A stretch of 64,000 bases of DNA, taken from NCBI GenBank assembly GCA_016866335.1, contig VGMT01000007.1, forward strand, positions 36,015 to 100,014, written 5' to 3'. The position numbers were made by a program, and so were the translations under genes. This document shows, piece by piece, positions 8,551 through 19,535 of the stretch. Under the pieces are notes generated by a model. That model saw only the letters and a program-made list of their open reading frames with translations. It ran no database searches and had not been told where the DNA came from. Each line of letters opens with the position of its first letter. Position 1 is the first letter of the stretch. The DNA is from Bacteroidota bacterium (GTDB lineage Bacteria > Bacteroidota > Bacteroidia > CAIKAF01).

Positions 8551-9939
8551 TTAATTAAATCTAGGTTGATCAAACCACCAATCTCGAAGAGAAACCCCCA
8601 ATGTAATTCGGAAGAACAATTCCCGGTATGTTCCAGGAGCTTCCGATCCCACCAAGAGTACCTGGGCGCCAAGATTTAGGTATGAACCCAAATATTTGCT
8701 TTGCCCCATATTTCTTCCTCTTCTAAATCCATGATTGAACGGTAATCCTAAACCAATTCCCATGCCAAATTCGGTGACTGGGAATTTTTCTGGCTGAAAA
8801 GTATTGATTTGATAATGTAAACCCAATCGGGCAATGGTGTTTTTTGAAAACACGGAACCGCTTGGTTTTTTCTTCCAGTTCCCAGGTTGGCATTGAAATC
8901 CTGAGCCAATCCCCCAGGCATCGGCGTAGAGCCCCGAGGGGTCATTAAAATACCGAAACTGGCTGCCCGAACTAAAATGGGCATCAGCAACCCAAAGCCA
9001 TTTGCCGGGATTACTCCACTGCAATCCCGCGCGAATTACACCGGGCATCTGCACAGCAGCTCCCGATTCTTGGCTTAACTGAATTGTGTCTCCCACGATG
9101 TTGTAGGCACCGGCAACGTACTGCATGCCTAGCTGCATTCTCGAGGCCGTTATGGGCATACTGGGTTGGTATGAAATGCCCAGCACCAATTCCTGATGCT
9201 TCCTTATTGTATCCACTCTTCCCTTTGTATTGGTGACAAACCGTTTAAAGTTCAATTCAAACCGATGTTGAATGCCCAAATCGTAGGAAAAGGATCCGGC
9301 CTCTACTTCCTCTCTGTTTCGAGTAGAGAAAAAGCCTTGATTTGAAGGCAAAATCAAATTTCGATCTCGGGTCAGCGAGCCAAACGTATAATGAAAGCCG
9401 GCTCCAAGGCTGAAACGCCGAAATAGAACAATTCCATGGTACCAAGAAAGCCGATTCCAACCACCACTGCCATTAAAAGCCCGTTCAACGGGAATGGTAT
9501 CGCCATTGCTAATTAGGGCCGAGGAATCTCGCATGGAGTACCCGATTTGCGAAAAGGGGGAAAACGAAAGGGCCATAGAGTACTGGAAACCACGGGTTTT
9601 TCGCACCACAGGCAATCCCAAACTAAAGTTATTTACGAATAGATTGCCAAAGCTGTACGTTGAATTTCCAATGGTTCGGCTTCCACTGTTTATTTCGGTT
9701 CCCACCTGAAGGGTAACCAAATCTACCGCCGAAATAGAAGCCGGATTTAAGAAGCTTAAACTCATGGAATCACGCAAGGCCGCTCCTGTTTGCCCCATCA
9801 CTGAACCATGCTGAGCGAAAGGCCTTTGCCATTCCCCTATGCCATAAATTGAGAAGGGCGAGAAGTCATCTACCTGCGCTTTGACGGTTCCAATCCATGC
9901 AAATACTGCGAAAAATACTATCCGTTTGAGTCTGTGCAT
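8551..9939 (-). CDS. Outer-membrane beta-barrel protein, FadL/OmpP1-like
   Basis: About 462 aa from ATG 9939 (MHRLKRIVFFAVFAWIGTVK, a signal peptide). The mature start is PFSIYGIGEWQRP, then MGQTGAALRDSMSLSFLNPA. The GxAxxxxxS..NPA arrangement is typical of OmpP1/FadL-like barrels of Bacteroidota. The rest alternates polar and aromatic residues as in beta strands. The start overlaps the end of coaX by 22 bp, so the genes are translationally coupled. The longer call from 9957 would put charged residues before the signal peptide and is not favoured. Ligand unknown. Confidence 0.78.
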   Translation of the reverse strand: MHRLKRIVFFAVFAWIGTVKAQVDDFSPFSIYGIGEWQRPFAQHGSVMGQTGAALRDSMSLSFLNPASISAVDLVTLQVGTEINSGSRTIGNSTYSFGNLFVNNFSLGLPVVRKTRGFQYSMALSFSPFSQIGYSMRDSSALISNGDTIPVERAFNGSGGWNRLSWYHGIVLFRRFSLGAGFHYTFGSLTRDRNLILPSNQGFFSTRNREEVEAGSFSYDLGIQHRFELNFKRFVTNTKGRVDTIRKHQELVLGISYQPSMPITASRMQLGMQYVAGAYNIVGDTIQLSQESGAAVQMPGVIRAGLQWSNPGKWLWVADAHFSSGSQFRYFNDPSGLYADAWGIGSGFQCQPGNWKKKPSGSVFSKNTIARLGLHYQINTFQPEKFPVTEFGMGIGLGLPFNHGFRRGRNMGQSKYLGSYLNLGAQVLLVGSEAPGTYRELFFRITLGVSLRDWWFDQPRFN

Positions 9940-10670
9940 GTGCGATTCCATTTCCATAAGTGCACCATTCCTTCAAAAACCAAAAGGGGCGCGGCAAAGA
10001 TGCGATTTTTAGGGTTAGCCTCAAAATAACGTGAATCTCCGCCCGTTAGGTAAACGATTCCTTCGGGTTTTTGTTTTTTAAAGCGCTCGATTCCCTTTTT
10101 TATTTCTACATTCCAGCCACCCAAAGCCCCTAAAATCAAAGCTTCCTGGGTCGTCTTTGGGAATGGATTTAGATGGTTCGGCTTTAAATCTTCAAAGGTT
10201 ACCAAGGGCAAACGGCCTGTGTAAGCGTTCATGGCTTTGGCACGCAAGTTCAATCCAGGTGAAATCGCTCCAGCAAGATGCCCCCGAATTGAATCCAAAT
10301 AATCGAAAGTTACGCAAGTGCCTGCATCAATGATTAAGCAGTCGGCCTTTGGATTTCGGTAAAATGCGCCTGCTACTGCCGCCATCCTGTCTGATCCCCA
10401 ACCGTTTCGGTCGTATTCGCTGTTAAAGGGAAGGTTGGTCTCAGCTCCAAGGCTTAATATTGGCCCAGTCCATTCCGATACAATCCTTGGAATTTTATTG
10501 GAGACACTGCAAACAACCAAAGGGGCCCCGCTTTTTGCCTCATCTAAGGTCAATCTTTCCGCCGGTTCTTGAGTCCATTCCCATTTGTCCATTTCTTCAT
10601 TCCATAGACTCACCTTGGCAGACGAATTGCCCAGATCTATCGCATAAAGAAGAGTTGAACTGGTATTCAT
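9918..10670 (-). CDS. coaX: Type III pantothenate kinase
   Basis: 250 aa, the usual length of CoaX, which phosphorylates pantothenate in the first step of coenzyme A synthesis and is not feedback-inhibited by CoA. The ASKHA phosphate motif IDLGNSSAKVSLW is near residue 11. DAGTCVTFDYLD and GAISPGLNLRAKAM follow in family order, and TGGDS is near the end. First gene of an envelope operon (coaX, barrel protein, TPR, lptC, CNNM), an order seen in other Flavobacteriia. The start lies about 60 bp after the tRNA-Phe gene. Confidence 0.93.
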   Translation of the reverse strand: MNTSSTLLYAIDLGNSSAKVSLWNEEMDKWEWTQEPAERLTLDEAKSGAPLVVCSVSNKIPRIVSEWTGPILSLGAETNLPFNSEYDRNGWGSDRMAAVAGAFYRNPKADCLIIDAGTCVTFDYLDSIRGHLAGAISPGLNLRAKAMNAYTGRLPLVTFEDLKPNHLNPFPKTTQEALILGALGGWNVEIKKGIERFKKQKPEGIVYLTGGDSRYFEANPKNRIFAAPLLVFEGMVHLWKWNRTCTDSNG

Positions 10671-10702
10671 TTTATCTGATTTGGGGTTTAGCCCTCAGCG
10701 AA

Positions 10703-10728
10703 AACAAAAAAACCCCGTTGCCGGGGTT
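10703..10728 (-). terminator. Intrinsic terminator of tRNA-Phe
   Basis: On the minus strand AAACCCCG, loop GCAA, CGGGG, then TTTTTTT. The perfect GC stem starts 2 nt after the tRNA 3' end. Confidence 0.9.
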
Positions 10729-10730
10729 TG

Positions 10731-10803
10731 TGGTACCAGTTGGAATCGAACCAACGACACAAGGATTTTCAGTCCTTTGCTCTACCGACTGAGCTATGGT
10801 ACC
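10731..10803 (-). tRNA. tRNA-Phe (GAA)
   Basis: 73-nt cloverleaf read on the minus strand. Acceptor GGTACCA pairs with TGGTACC, followed by discriminator A. D-stem is GCTC/GAGC. Anticodon stem AAGGA/TCCTT has loop CTGAAAA, giving anticodon GAA. T-stem GTTGG/CCAAC has loop TTCGATT. CCA is not encoded. TACATTTG lies about 20 bp upstream as a likely promoter. A strong terminator follows. Confidence 0.97.
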
Positions 10804-10939
10804 TTTATTGGGGAGTGCAAATGTATAAAAAAAATGCAATGCTAAACCCTTGAAGCCAACTTTATGTTCATAGGGAATACCAGTAGGGTAAGAAGTTCGG
10901 CAGGCTTTAAAAATTCGCGGTTTTTTGGACCTCACTGAA

Positions 10940-11428
10940 TCAGAAGCTGTACATCAAACCAACATGGGGTACCAAAGCAACCGATGTGGCTGAACCCAAA
11001 ACAATGGGCATGCGCACTCCTCCCTCTGCAAACAGAAAAGGGGTAAGCTCGTATCGGTAGCGAACATCAGGCTGCAGAAGAAGGCCTCCGCCCCCACCGC
11101 CAAATAAGCCTCCAATTCCAGCATTGGTAATCAACTGCCCTTTGCTCAATGGAATATGGTAGCCGCCTTTTGCCACAAAAGAAAAGGCCGCCCCGCCAAA
11201 ATTAATGGTTACCAACCCTGCTTCTATTCCCCCCGAAATCTTAGGGCTTATCGTATAGCTTATATCTGCGTTCCATTGGAACCATGCAAAGGTGGAACCA
11301 TTTATAAAAGCCGGACCAATAGCCAAATTACTGCCCGTGAAAAATCCTATTGGCACCCGGTAGGTCTGGGCATTGGACGAAAAAGAAATTCCCAAGGCCA
11401 ACACAAAAAACAAAGCTATTTTACGCAT
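10940..11428 (-). CDS. Small outer-membrane beta-barrel protein
   Basis: 162 aa; signal peptide MRKIALFFVLALGISFSSNA then QT. The mature part is Gly-rich with alternating strands and ends YSF, a typical terminal aromatic of an outer-membrane barrel. No specific family was recognised; OmpW/OmpA-like 8-strand barrels have this size. A good promoter, TAATTTTG at 11462-11469 on the minus strand with TTG 20 nt upstream, precedes it. Monocistronic. Confidence 0.72.
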   Translation of the reverse strand: MRKIALFFVLALGISFSSNAQTYRVPIGFFTGSNLAIGPAFINGSTFAWFQWNADISYTISPKISGGIEAGLVTINFGGAAFSFVAKGGYHIPLSKGQLITNAGIGGLFGGGGGGLLLQPDVRYRYELTPFLFAEGGVRMPIVLGSATSVALVPHVGLMYSF

Positions 11429-11461
11429 ACGAAAGCTGGATTTAAGGTGTTAATTGTTCTG

Positions 11462-11469
11462 CAAAATTA
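11462..11469 (-). promoter_or_regulatory. TAnnTTTG promoter of the small barrel protein
   Basis: Minus strand TAATTTTG with TTG 20 nt further upstream; 33 bp before the start at 11428. Confidence 0.6.
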
Positions 11470-11506
11470 AGCCAAAAACTTCGTAAACGCAAACTTTCGA
11501 TTTAGT

Positions 11507-14323
11507 TTAATCCTCCGCCTTTTTCAGTATAATTGGCATGTCTAGAGCTTCCAGTTTGCTTTTTAATTGTGTGTAATCGGCCACAACCACCACCCAAACA
11601 GATTGAGCATCCAAATACCGCTTAAGGTGAAAATTCATTTGCTCTAAATTTAAACTTTTAAGCATGTTCTTTTGCTTAACTGGGTAATCTTCCATGGCTT
11701 GGTAGGTTAAAACATTCTTTAAAATGGATTGGCGCTGCCAAGGAGTTTCGTAATTTAAAGCGTCGCGTTGCACCATGGCCATGCGGGTAAAATCCATTTC
11801 TGATTCTGTGGGTCCATCGCTTAGGTATTTCTTAATTTCCTTGGTAATTTCATAAAGGGTGGAATCGGTGGTGCCATGCAAAAATGAACCCGAAATTTGA
11901 TAATATCCCAAATGCTGGTTCGACTGATAAGCACCTCGAACCCCATACGTATAGCCCTTATCTTCTCTTAAATTTAAGTTCAACCTGCTGTTAAAAGCAC
12001 CGGAAAATGGGAAAATAGCTACTGTCGACATAAAATGAGGCCCCAGCGCTGAGTAAGGCATGCCAGGGGAAACCCACCGGATTTCGGACTGAGCTGAACC
12101 TGGTTTGTCAACCACAACCAAGGTTGGCCTCATTGGGAACTTAAGTTCAGGAATCACGAATTTGCTTTCTACAGGTTGTCTTTTTAACTTGTTAAGGAAA
12201 CCCAATTCGTCTTCCAATTCTTGGGCGTTAGAAAACCCTACGGCCGAAATTTGAGTTTTTGAAGGCTGGAACACCTTGTCGTACCAATCCAAAATGTCTT
12301 TTCTTGTTATCGAGCTTGAACTTTTAATGCTTCCTGCCTCCGGAAGACCTGCCCGATGGCCTTCCATTAAGGTGGCATTTACCATATCTGAGGCCAATGC
12401 GCCAGCATTGGTTTTTCTGTTTTTCAAATTCTCAATCTGTTGTTTTCTTAACCGTTCTATATCCTCTGCATCGAATGCCGGCTTTAATAAACGCTCCTCT
12501 ACGATTTGCAACACTTCCGTTAGGTCCTTTTTAAGGCAACGAATTGAAATTCCAGTTTCAAGATTTGTGTTATAAAATGAAACCGATGCCCCCAACGATT
12601 TTAATTTGTCGTTCAATACTTCGGTCGCAGTGTTAAGGGTTTTCTCTTCCAAAAGATCAACCATTAACTGCCCCACACCAGCCAATGGAATGGATTCACT
12701 CCAATACCCCATTGGCCAAGAAATTTGAAGGGAAATTAAGGGCAATTCTGGGTACGATGTGCCCACCGCTGTTGCACCTGATGCAAGGGTTTGTTTCCAA
12801 ATTTTCATTGGACTATCCGAAATTTCAGCGGAGGCCTTTGGTTTCTTTGAACGATCAAAATTGTCTTTTCCCTTGGTGTAGGTTAAATTGGCATATTCTG
12901 AAAGATCAGGATTATAGCCGGCCGGAGTCGCTGGCCTTCCCGAATTGTCGGGCGCGGCTGCCGCCAATTCGCCCTCTTTGGGTAAACACGACAAATATAC
13001 GGCAGGTTTTCCTTTTAGGTATTTTTTGTAAACAGCCATTACTTGGTCTGGGCTTACCTTCCTGTATCGATCAATTTCGGTTAGTCTATTTTTTGGAGAG
13101 CCAGTAAACGTTTGATAATACGCAAGCTGGGCAGCTTTGCCCGAAATTGACGCTAGTCCCTGTATAGCTTCTGCCTCTTGCTGATTGGCAAAACGCTCGA
13201 TATCTTCTGCCGTTACGCCCCGTTTTTCAAATGCCAACAATGCCTTCTCCCATTCTAATTTTAAATTTGGCAACGTTGCATTGGGAAAACCGGTCAGGCT
13301 AACAGAAATGTACCCCGCTAACTCGGCTGTAGAGTGGTATGCATAGGCCGACTTTGCTTTTTGAGTTTTTTCCAATTGCTGATACAATATTGAACTTTTT
13401 CCATTTCCGATTAAATCAGATAAAATGTCAAGGGCTGCCTCATCTTCATGCCTAGATTCTACCGTAGGGTAGGTGATTGAAAGCAATGGAAATCGAATTT
13501 TGTCTTGGTACGAAACAAATTTATCTGAATCCAATTTCACCGGTTTTGGTTTCATGGATTGAACCTCAGGCCCTTTAGGGATCGAGCCAAAATAGGTTTT
13601 GACCCAGTTTAAACACTGAGCACGGTCAAAATTTCCAGCAATGGTAAGGGTGGCATTGTTTGGACCATACCACCTTAAGAAAAAACGCTTTAGGTCCTCT
13701 AGGGTGGCCGCATTTAAATCTTCTATATATCCTATGGTGGTCCATGAATATGGGTGCCCAAAAGGGTAAAGGGCTTCCATGGTTTTTTCATATACCAATC
13801 CGTACGGTCTATTGTCGTAGCGCTGCCCACGTTCGTTTTTGACGGTGGCCCTTTGAATTTCAAACTTTTTAAGCGTAACCGCATCTAAAAAAAATCCCAT
13901 CCGGTCTGCCTCCAACCACAACGCTGTTTCTAATTGGTTAGATGGCAGTGTTTCAAAATAGTTGGTCCTATCTAAATTGGTTGTTCCGTTTAAAGTTCCG
14001 CCCGCCTCTGTTACAATTTTGAAATGTTCTTCATCGGCTACATTGTCTGAACCCTGAAACATCATGTGCTCAAAAAAGTGAGCAAACCCTGATCTTCCTG
14101 GCATTTCTCTTGCTGACCCTACATGGTAGGTAACATCTACATGCACCATTGGATCTGAAGAATCGGCATGCAAAATTACCGTTAATCCATTGTCTAACTG
14201 GAACTTTTCATAGGGTATTATCCATGGATATTGAGGGTCAGAAACCTGCGATTCTATGGGTTTCCACTGTGCAAAACCAGGTAGGCTGCAGCCCAAAATC
14301 AACCAAAAGGAAATCCGTTTCAT
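11507..14323 (-). CDS. M16 family zinc peptidase, two-domain
   Basis: About 938 aa from ATG 14323 (MKRISFWLILGCSLPGFAQW, a signal peptide). It contains two tandem M16 (pitrilysin/PqqL-like) halves. The N-terminal half has the inverted zinc site HFFEH at residues 82-86 and the distal Glu region around TVKNERGQRYDNRP. The C-terminal half lacks a zinc site, as normal. It is a predicted periplasmic oligopeptide-degrading enzyme. The further in-frame start at 14365 is rejected because the signal peptide begins at 14323 and a TATCTTTG promoter (14341-14348) falls between them. Confidence 0.88.
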   Translation of the reverse strand: MKRISFWLILGCSLPGFAQWKPIESQVSDPQYPWIIPYEKFQLDNGLTVILHADSSDPMVHVDVTYHVGSAREMPGRSGFAHFFEHMMFQGSDNVADEEHFKIVTEAGGTLNGTTNLDRTNYFETLPSNQLETALWLEADRMGFFLDAVTLKKFEIQRATVKNERGQRYDNRPYGLVYEKTMEALYPFGHPYSWTTIGYIEDLNAATLEDLKRFFLRWYGPNNATLTIAGNFDRAQCLNWVKTYFGSIPKGPEVQSMKPKPVKLDSDKFVSYQDKIRFPLLSITYPTVESRHEDEAALDILSDLIGNGKSSILYQQLEKTQKAKSAYAYHSTAELAGYISVSLTGFPNATLPNLKLEWEKALLAFEKRGVTAEDIERFANQQEAEAIQGLASISGKAAQLAYYQTFTGSPKNRLTEIDRYRKVSPDQVMAVYKKYLKGKPAVYLSCLPKEGELAAAAPDNSGRPATPAGYNPDLSEYANLTYTKGKDNFDRSKKPKASAEISDSPMKIWKQTLASGATAVGTSYPELPLISLQISWPMGYWSESIPLAGVGQLMVDLLEEKTLNTATEVLNDKLKSLGASVSFYNTNLETGISIRCLKKDLTEVLQIVEERLLKPAFDAEDIERLRKQQIENLKNRKTNAGALASDMVNATLMEGHRAGLPEAGSIKSSSSITRKDILDWYDKVFQPSKTQISAVGFSNAQELEDELGFLNKLKRQPVESKFVIPELKFPMRPTLVVVDKPGSAQSEIRWVSPGMPYSALGPHFMSTVAIFPFSGAFNSRLNLNLREDKGYTYGVRGAYQSNQHLGYYQISGSFLHGTTDSTLYEITKEIKKYLSDGPTESEMDFTRMAMVQRDALNYETPWQRQSILKNVLTYQAMEDYPVKQKNMLKSLNLEQMNFHLKRYLDAQSVWVVVVADYTQLKSKLEALDMPIILKKAED

Positions 14324-14340
14324 CTTTGTTTTTGTTTGTC

Positions 14341-14348
14341 CAAAGATA
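14341..14348 (-). promoter_or_regulatory. TAnnTTTG promoter of the M16 peptidase
   Basis: Minus strand TATCTTTG, 18 bp before the ATG at 14323. This supports the internal start. Confidence 0.55.
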
Positions 14349-14410
14349 AAAACTATTTGCCCCAATTAGATTTCCCTGCAAATTGAAACTTCTGTTGCCA
14401 TTCAAGGCAT

Positions 14411-14887
14411 TTAAAACAATTGAAATGTAAAGGGCAATAAATGCTCAATCCCACTGCAACGGGTTAATTGGTCTCCTGGCCCTTCAAAAATAATTTCAAT
14501 GGGTTCGTTGTTTTGCCTAGCTTGCGATTCTGAAATTACCTGCCGGCAACCGCCGCAAGGGGCATACACACGTTCTGCATCTTTGAATTTAGAAACAACC
14601 GCAATGCACAAGGTTTTGATTTTGGCCTCTGGATGCGTTGCCCCTACAAAATTCAAAACCACCCGCTCTGCACACATTCCACTTGGATAAGAGGCGTTTT
14701 CTTGATTGGATCCCGCTACAATTTCACCCGATTCCAATTGAACTGCCGCACCCACAAAAAAACGACTGTAAGGTGCGTGAGCTTTCAACGCAGCTTTACG
14801 TGCTTCTGCCAAAACCAATGCCTCACTTGAAGTCAATGATGTTTCTGGAAAGCTATAAAATTCAGGGGCAATGGCCATTTTTTTCAT
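14411..14887 (-). CDS. cdd: Cytidine deaminase
   Basis: 158 aa. Deaminates cytidine and deoxycytidine to uridine and deoxyuridine in pyrimidine salvage. The zinc site is CAE at 72-74 (catalytic Glu 74) with PCGGC giving Cys 111 and 114. NQEN at 61-64 is the ribose-binding motif. Length is normal for a homotetrameric CDA. TACCTTTG on the minus strand (14912-14919) is the promoter. It is a single gene between the M16 peptidase and the divergent aminopeptidase. Confidence 0.95.
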   Translation of the reverse strand: MKKMAIAPEFYSFPETSLTSSEALVLAEARKAALKAHAPYSRFFVGAAVQLESGEIVAGSNQENASYPSGMCAERVVLNFVGATHPEAKIKTLCIAVVSKFKDAERVYAPCGGCRQVISESQARQNNEPIEIIFEGPGDQLTRCSGIEHLLPFTFQLF

Positions 14888-14911
14888 AAACTATGAATTG
14901 AGAAAGGGCGT

Positions 14912-14944
14912 CAAAGGTACATTATTTTGCATACCTATCGGCAA
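14912..14944 (-). promoter_or_regulatory. Promoter of cdd
   Basis: Minus strand TTG (14942-14944), 22-nt spacer, TACCTTTG (14912-14919). The rest of the cdd-aminopeptidase gap (14945-15132) shows nothing recognisable. Confidence 0.65.
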
Positions 14945-15132
14945 AATGTAAGCAATGCTGCCTTTTTAGCCTAACCTTGGCCTTTGAGCAAAGCGGTTTT
15001 AGGGAACTTTGTTCCTATAAATTGGCATCCGTAAGACCAGGAATCAGCCGTTTTGGCCATAATCGGTTCTTGCCGGGTTTAGTCCATTTGATAAAATGAT
15101 GTTAACACTAAGATAAACCGCATTTGAGTGCC

Positions 15133-15140
15133 TACCTTTG
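15133..15140 (+). promoter_or_regulatory. TAnnTTTG promoter of the aminopeptidase gene
   Basis: TACCTTTG ends 4 nt before the ATG at 15145, so the mRNA has almost no leader. This rules out the in-frame TTG at 15124, which would be upstream of transcription. Confidence 0.6.
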
Positions 15141-15144
15141 CTTT

Positions 15145-16536
15145 ATGAATTTTCCGATTATTTCTAAATACGCCGACGAAACCGCGGCAGGTGCCGACAC
15201 CTTTCTGTTTTTTGGGGTACCTTCTCAAAAATCAGGAGCTTGGCCTAGACTTCTTGAACCTTGGATCGAATCATGGATGCAGAATCTGCCAACCTCAGGC
15301 TTGTTTTCATTTCAGCATAAGGATTTCAATGCCTTTTTGATTCTTCCAGCAACCTTGAATTTCGAGGATTTTCGCAGGCAAGCTTCTGCTATCAAGGTCG
15401 GAAATTCAACCTATTTGTTTTCGGTTCTATCCCAACCATTAACCTTGGTCGGGCTAGAAGCCATTGCTTTATCAAATTATTCCTTTAAGCGCCTTAATCC
15501 CACGTATTTCGTTTGCCCCGATGCAGAAGAACCTGCTTTGGTAACCCTTTCTATTTTGATTGATTCGGTGTATCAGGTACGCGACTGGGTTAACAGACCA
15601 CACAACCAATTGAACAGTACAGCGCTTCATTCCGAAATTCAACGCATTGCTGCTAAGTACGGATTGAAATACGAGGGGCTGGGCCCTAAGGCCATTGGAG
15701 CTCTCAAAATGGCAGGTCTTGAAGGAGTTAATAAAGGAAGCGACAATCCCCCACTCTTTGCAATTCTTGAATATTGCCCAAAGGGAATGGAAAAGGAGAA
15801 TCCCATTGTTTTGGTTGGAAAAGGAGTTATGTTTGACACCGGGGGACACAGCCTAAAAACAGCGAAGGGAATGGAAGAGATGAAAGGCGATATGGCGGGC
15901 GCCGCAACTGTTTTGGGTGCCATGATGGCTTTGGCTCGCTACCAGCACCCCCATAAGGTGGTCGCCCTTTTGCCGATCACCGACAACCGTCTTTCCCCTT
16001 CAAGTTTAAGTCCTGGCGATATTTTAACCTATTCGAATGGCCTAACTGTCGAGGTCTTAAATACCGATGCCGAAGGCAGGTTGATTTTGGCCGACGCCCT
16101 TCTGTACGCATCAAAACTAAACCCGGCCTTTGTTTTAGATATGGCAACGCTGACTGGCTCGGCCCATGCCGCCGTAGGCGAAGGAGCGATGGTCGCCTTT
16201 CAGTCGGGCGCCAACCAAGTTTTTGATAGGGTAAAGAAAGCAGGAGAAAGGGTAGGGGAGTATATTGTTGAATTCCCGCTTTTGCCGGAGTATGAGGAGC
16301 AACTTAAATCATCGGTTGCCGACCTTAAAAACATTGGCGGTGGCTTAGCGGGGTCTATCACCGCGGCCCTGTTTTTAAAACGATTTACCAACTACCCCTG
16401 GATTCACATTGATTTATCTATGGCTTTGGCTGCTTCGCCCTGCTTTTATCGTTCCGCCGGGGGAACTGCTGCAGGCGTACGTCTTTTGATTGACTTTTTT
16501 AACGAGGATTATTCCTATTCAAATCCCAACCCATGA
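15145..16536 (+). CDS. Leucyl aminopeptidase (M17)
   Basis: 463 aa. Binuclear metal aminopeptidase of family M17, releasing N-terminal residues from peptides in the cytoplasm. The catalytic domain has VGKGVMFDTGG, the metal-binding run MKGDMAGAA and the signature NTDAEGRL. The N-terminal macrodomain-like half is more divergent, as usual. The stop overlaps the pdxA start by 4 bp (ATGA), so the two are co-translated. Confidence 0.93.
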   Translation: MNFPIISKYADETAAGADTFLFFGVPSQKSGAWPRLLEPWIESWMQNLPTSGLFSFQHKDFNAFLILPATLNFEDFRRQASAIKVGNSTYLFSVLSQPLTLVGLEAIALSNYSFKRLNPTYFVCPDAEEPALVTLSILIDSVYQVRDWVNRPHNQLNSTALHSEIQRIAAKYGLKYEGLGPKAIGALKMAGLEGVNKGSDNPPLFAILEYCPKGMEKENPIVLVGKGVMFDTGGHSLKTAKGMEEMKGDMAGAATVLGAMMALARYQHPHKVVALLPITDNRLSPSSLSPGDILTYSNGLTVEVLNTDAEGRLILADALLYASKLNPAFVLDMATLTGSAHAAVGEGAMVAFQSGANQVFDRVKKAGERVGEYIVEFPLLPEYEEQLKSSVADLKNIGGGLAGSITAALFLKRFTNYPWIHIDLSMALAASPCFYRSAGGTAAGVRLLIDFFNEDYSYSNPNP

Positions 16537-17606
16537 AAGAGCGTAACCAAGCGTTGAATGTGGCGATTTCGGTAGGAGACATCCATGGGGTGGGTCCCGA
16601 AATTATTTTGTCAGCCTTTCAGGAATCCCAACTTTTCAAGTGGTTTACTCCTCTGGTGTATGATCCTGCAGGAGCTTTGCCTCAACTTAAATCATCGTTT
16701 CCAGAACTCTTCCAAGATTTTGTCTGCGAAATTGGACCACAGGACCTCATTCGGCCTAAAAAAATCAATTTGCTGGATGTTCCCGAAATACCTATCCCTT
16801 TAAAACCAGGAATTCGAAATCCAGAAGGGGCAAAATTTGCTGTGGATTCACTTAGGCTGGCCGTTTCGGCCGTGAAAAATAAGCAATGCGATTTCTTGCT
16901 TACCTGCCCCCTTGACAAAACGTACATATCCAATTCTGGCATGCCTTTTCCAGGCCATACCGAATTTTTGGGTATTGAGTTCAATGGCTCACCCCAAATG
17001 ATTATGGTTTCAGGCCAACTAAGGGTTGGATTGCTTACCGGGCATATGGCCTTAGAAAAGGTGGTCGGATCAATTCATGTTGACTCCATTGTAGAAAGCC
17101 TTCGGCAGTTGAATGAAACCCTTAAAAAGGATTTTCAGGTTGTTCGGCCAAAAATTGCCGTACTTTCCTTGAATCCCCATGCCGGAGACAACGGTAAATT
17201 CGGGAATCAAGAGGCCGATATTATCCGCCCGGCCCTAAATGCTTGCGTCGATTCACACCGCATTCTGGCCTTCGGGCCCTTCGCATCCGATGGTTTTTTT
17301 GGCTCAGGCGCTTTTCGAGAGTACGACGGGGTTCTTAGTATGTACCACGATCAAGGCCTAACCGCATTTAAAGCCCTTGCAGGATTTGAAGGGGTTAACT
17401 ATACAGGTGGATTATCCGTTATTAGAACCTCGCCCGATCATGGTCCAGCTTTTGATTTGGCAGGAAAAGGCCTGGCCGACCCAACCTCATTCAGAGAGGC
17501 TCTTTTTGTGGGCCGAGAAACGTATTTCAACCGAGCTCTTTCCTCCGAACTCCTGAAAAACCCACTGGTAAATGCCCCTAGAACCCATGGCGGTTTTGAT
17601 CATTAG
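16533..17606 (+). CDS. pdxA: 4-hydroxythreonine-4-phosphate dehydrogenase
   Basis: 357 aa. NAD-dependent oxidation of 4-phosphohydroxy-L-threonine in the DXP-dependent pyridoxal phosphate pathway. Family hallmarks in order: ISVGDIHGVGPEIIL (usually GDPxGIGPE, with the P varied to H here), PFPGHTEFL, LSLNPHAGDNGKFG, MYHDQGLTAFKAL and RTSPDHGPAFDLAGKG. The metal-binding His residues in GHTE, NPHAG and YHDQG are all present. ATGA overlap with the aminopeptidase gene. Confidence 0.95.
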   Translation: MKERNQALNVAISVGDIHGVGPEIILSAFQESQLFKWFTPLVYDPAGALPQLKSSFPELFQDFVCEIGPQDLIRPKKINLLDVPEIPIPLKPGIRNPEGAKFAVDSLRLAVSAVKNKQCDFLLTCPLDKTYISNSGMPFPGHTEFLGIEFNGSPQMIMVSGQLRVGLLTGHMALEKVVGSIHVDSIVESLRQLNETLKKDFQVVRPKIAVLSLNPHAGDNGKFGNQEADIIRPALNACVDSHRILAFGPFASDGFFGSGAFREYDGVLSMYHDQGLTAFKALAGFEGVNYTGGLSVIRTSPDHGPAFDLAGKGLADPTSFREALFVGRETYFNRALSSELLKNPLVNAPRTHGGFDH

Positions 17607-17660
17607 GCCATCTTGATTCCCTGCATTTGGCGATTGTCAATATCTTTTTCAAAATTTTAA

Positions 17661-19250
<1,590 letters not shown>

Positions 19251-19253
19251 GAA

Positions 19254-19493
19254 ATGAATCTCTTAGTTGTAACACCCGACCAAACCCTCTACGATGGTTC
19301 AGTCAAACTGGTGCAGTGCCCCGGTTCAGATGGCTCCTTTGAATTGATGGACAAACACGCCGCTTTAATTAGTACCCTTAAAAAGGGACTGCTACGCATT
19401 GTTGAAACTTCTGGCACCGAAATATCCATCGATATTCTTTCTGGAGTCGTAGAAATTTCTGACAATCAGGTTACCATCCTAGCGGAAAAATAA
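19254..19493 (+). CDS. atpC: ATP synthase F1 subunit epsilon, short form
   Basis: 79 aa. It contains only the N-terminal beta-sandwich (LLVVTPDQTLYDGSVKLVQC, PGSDGSFELMDKHAALISTL). The C-terminal helical hairpin that inhibits ATPase activity in E. coli is missing. The short form is common in Bacteroidota, so this is not a truncation. Translated with atpD. Confidence 0.93.
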   Translation: MNLLVVTPDQTLYDGSVKLVQCPGSDGSFELMDKHAALISTLKKGLLRIVETSGTEISIDILSGVVEISDNQVTILAEK

Positions 19494-19535
19494 GCCTTCC
19501 TTTCTTATTTTTCTAACCTGCCTCTAACCTGTCTT

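Noticed and set aside
10672..10935. ORF overlapping tRNA-Phe
   Set aside because: It runs through the tRNA and its terminator and has no protein features.
19254..19493. Truncated atpC
   Set aside because: The 79-aa form without the helical tail is usual in Bacteroidota.
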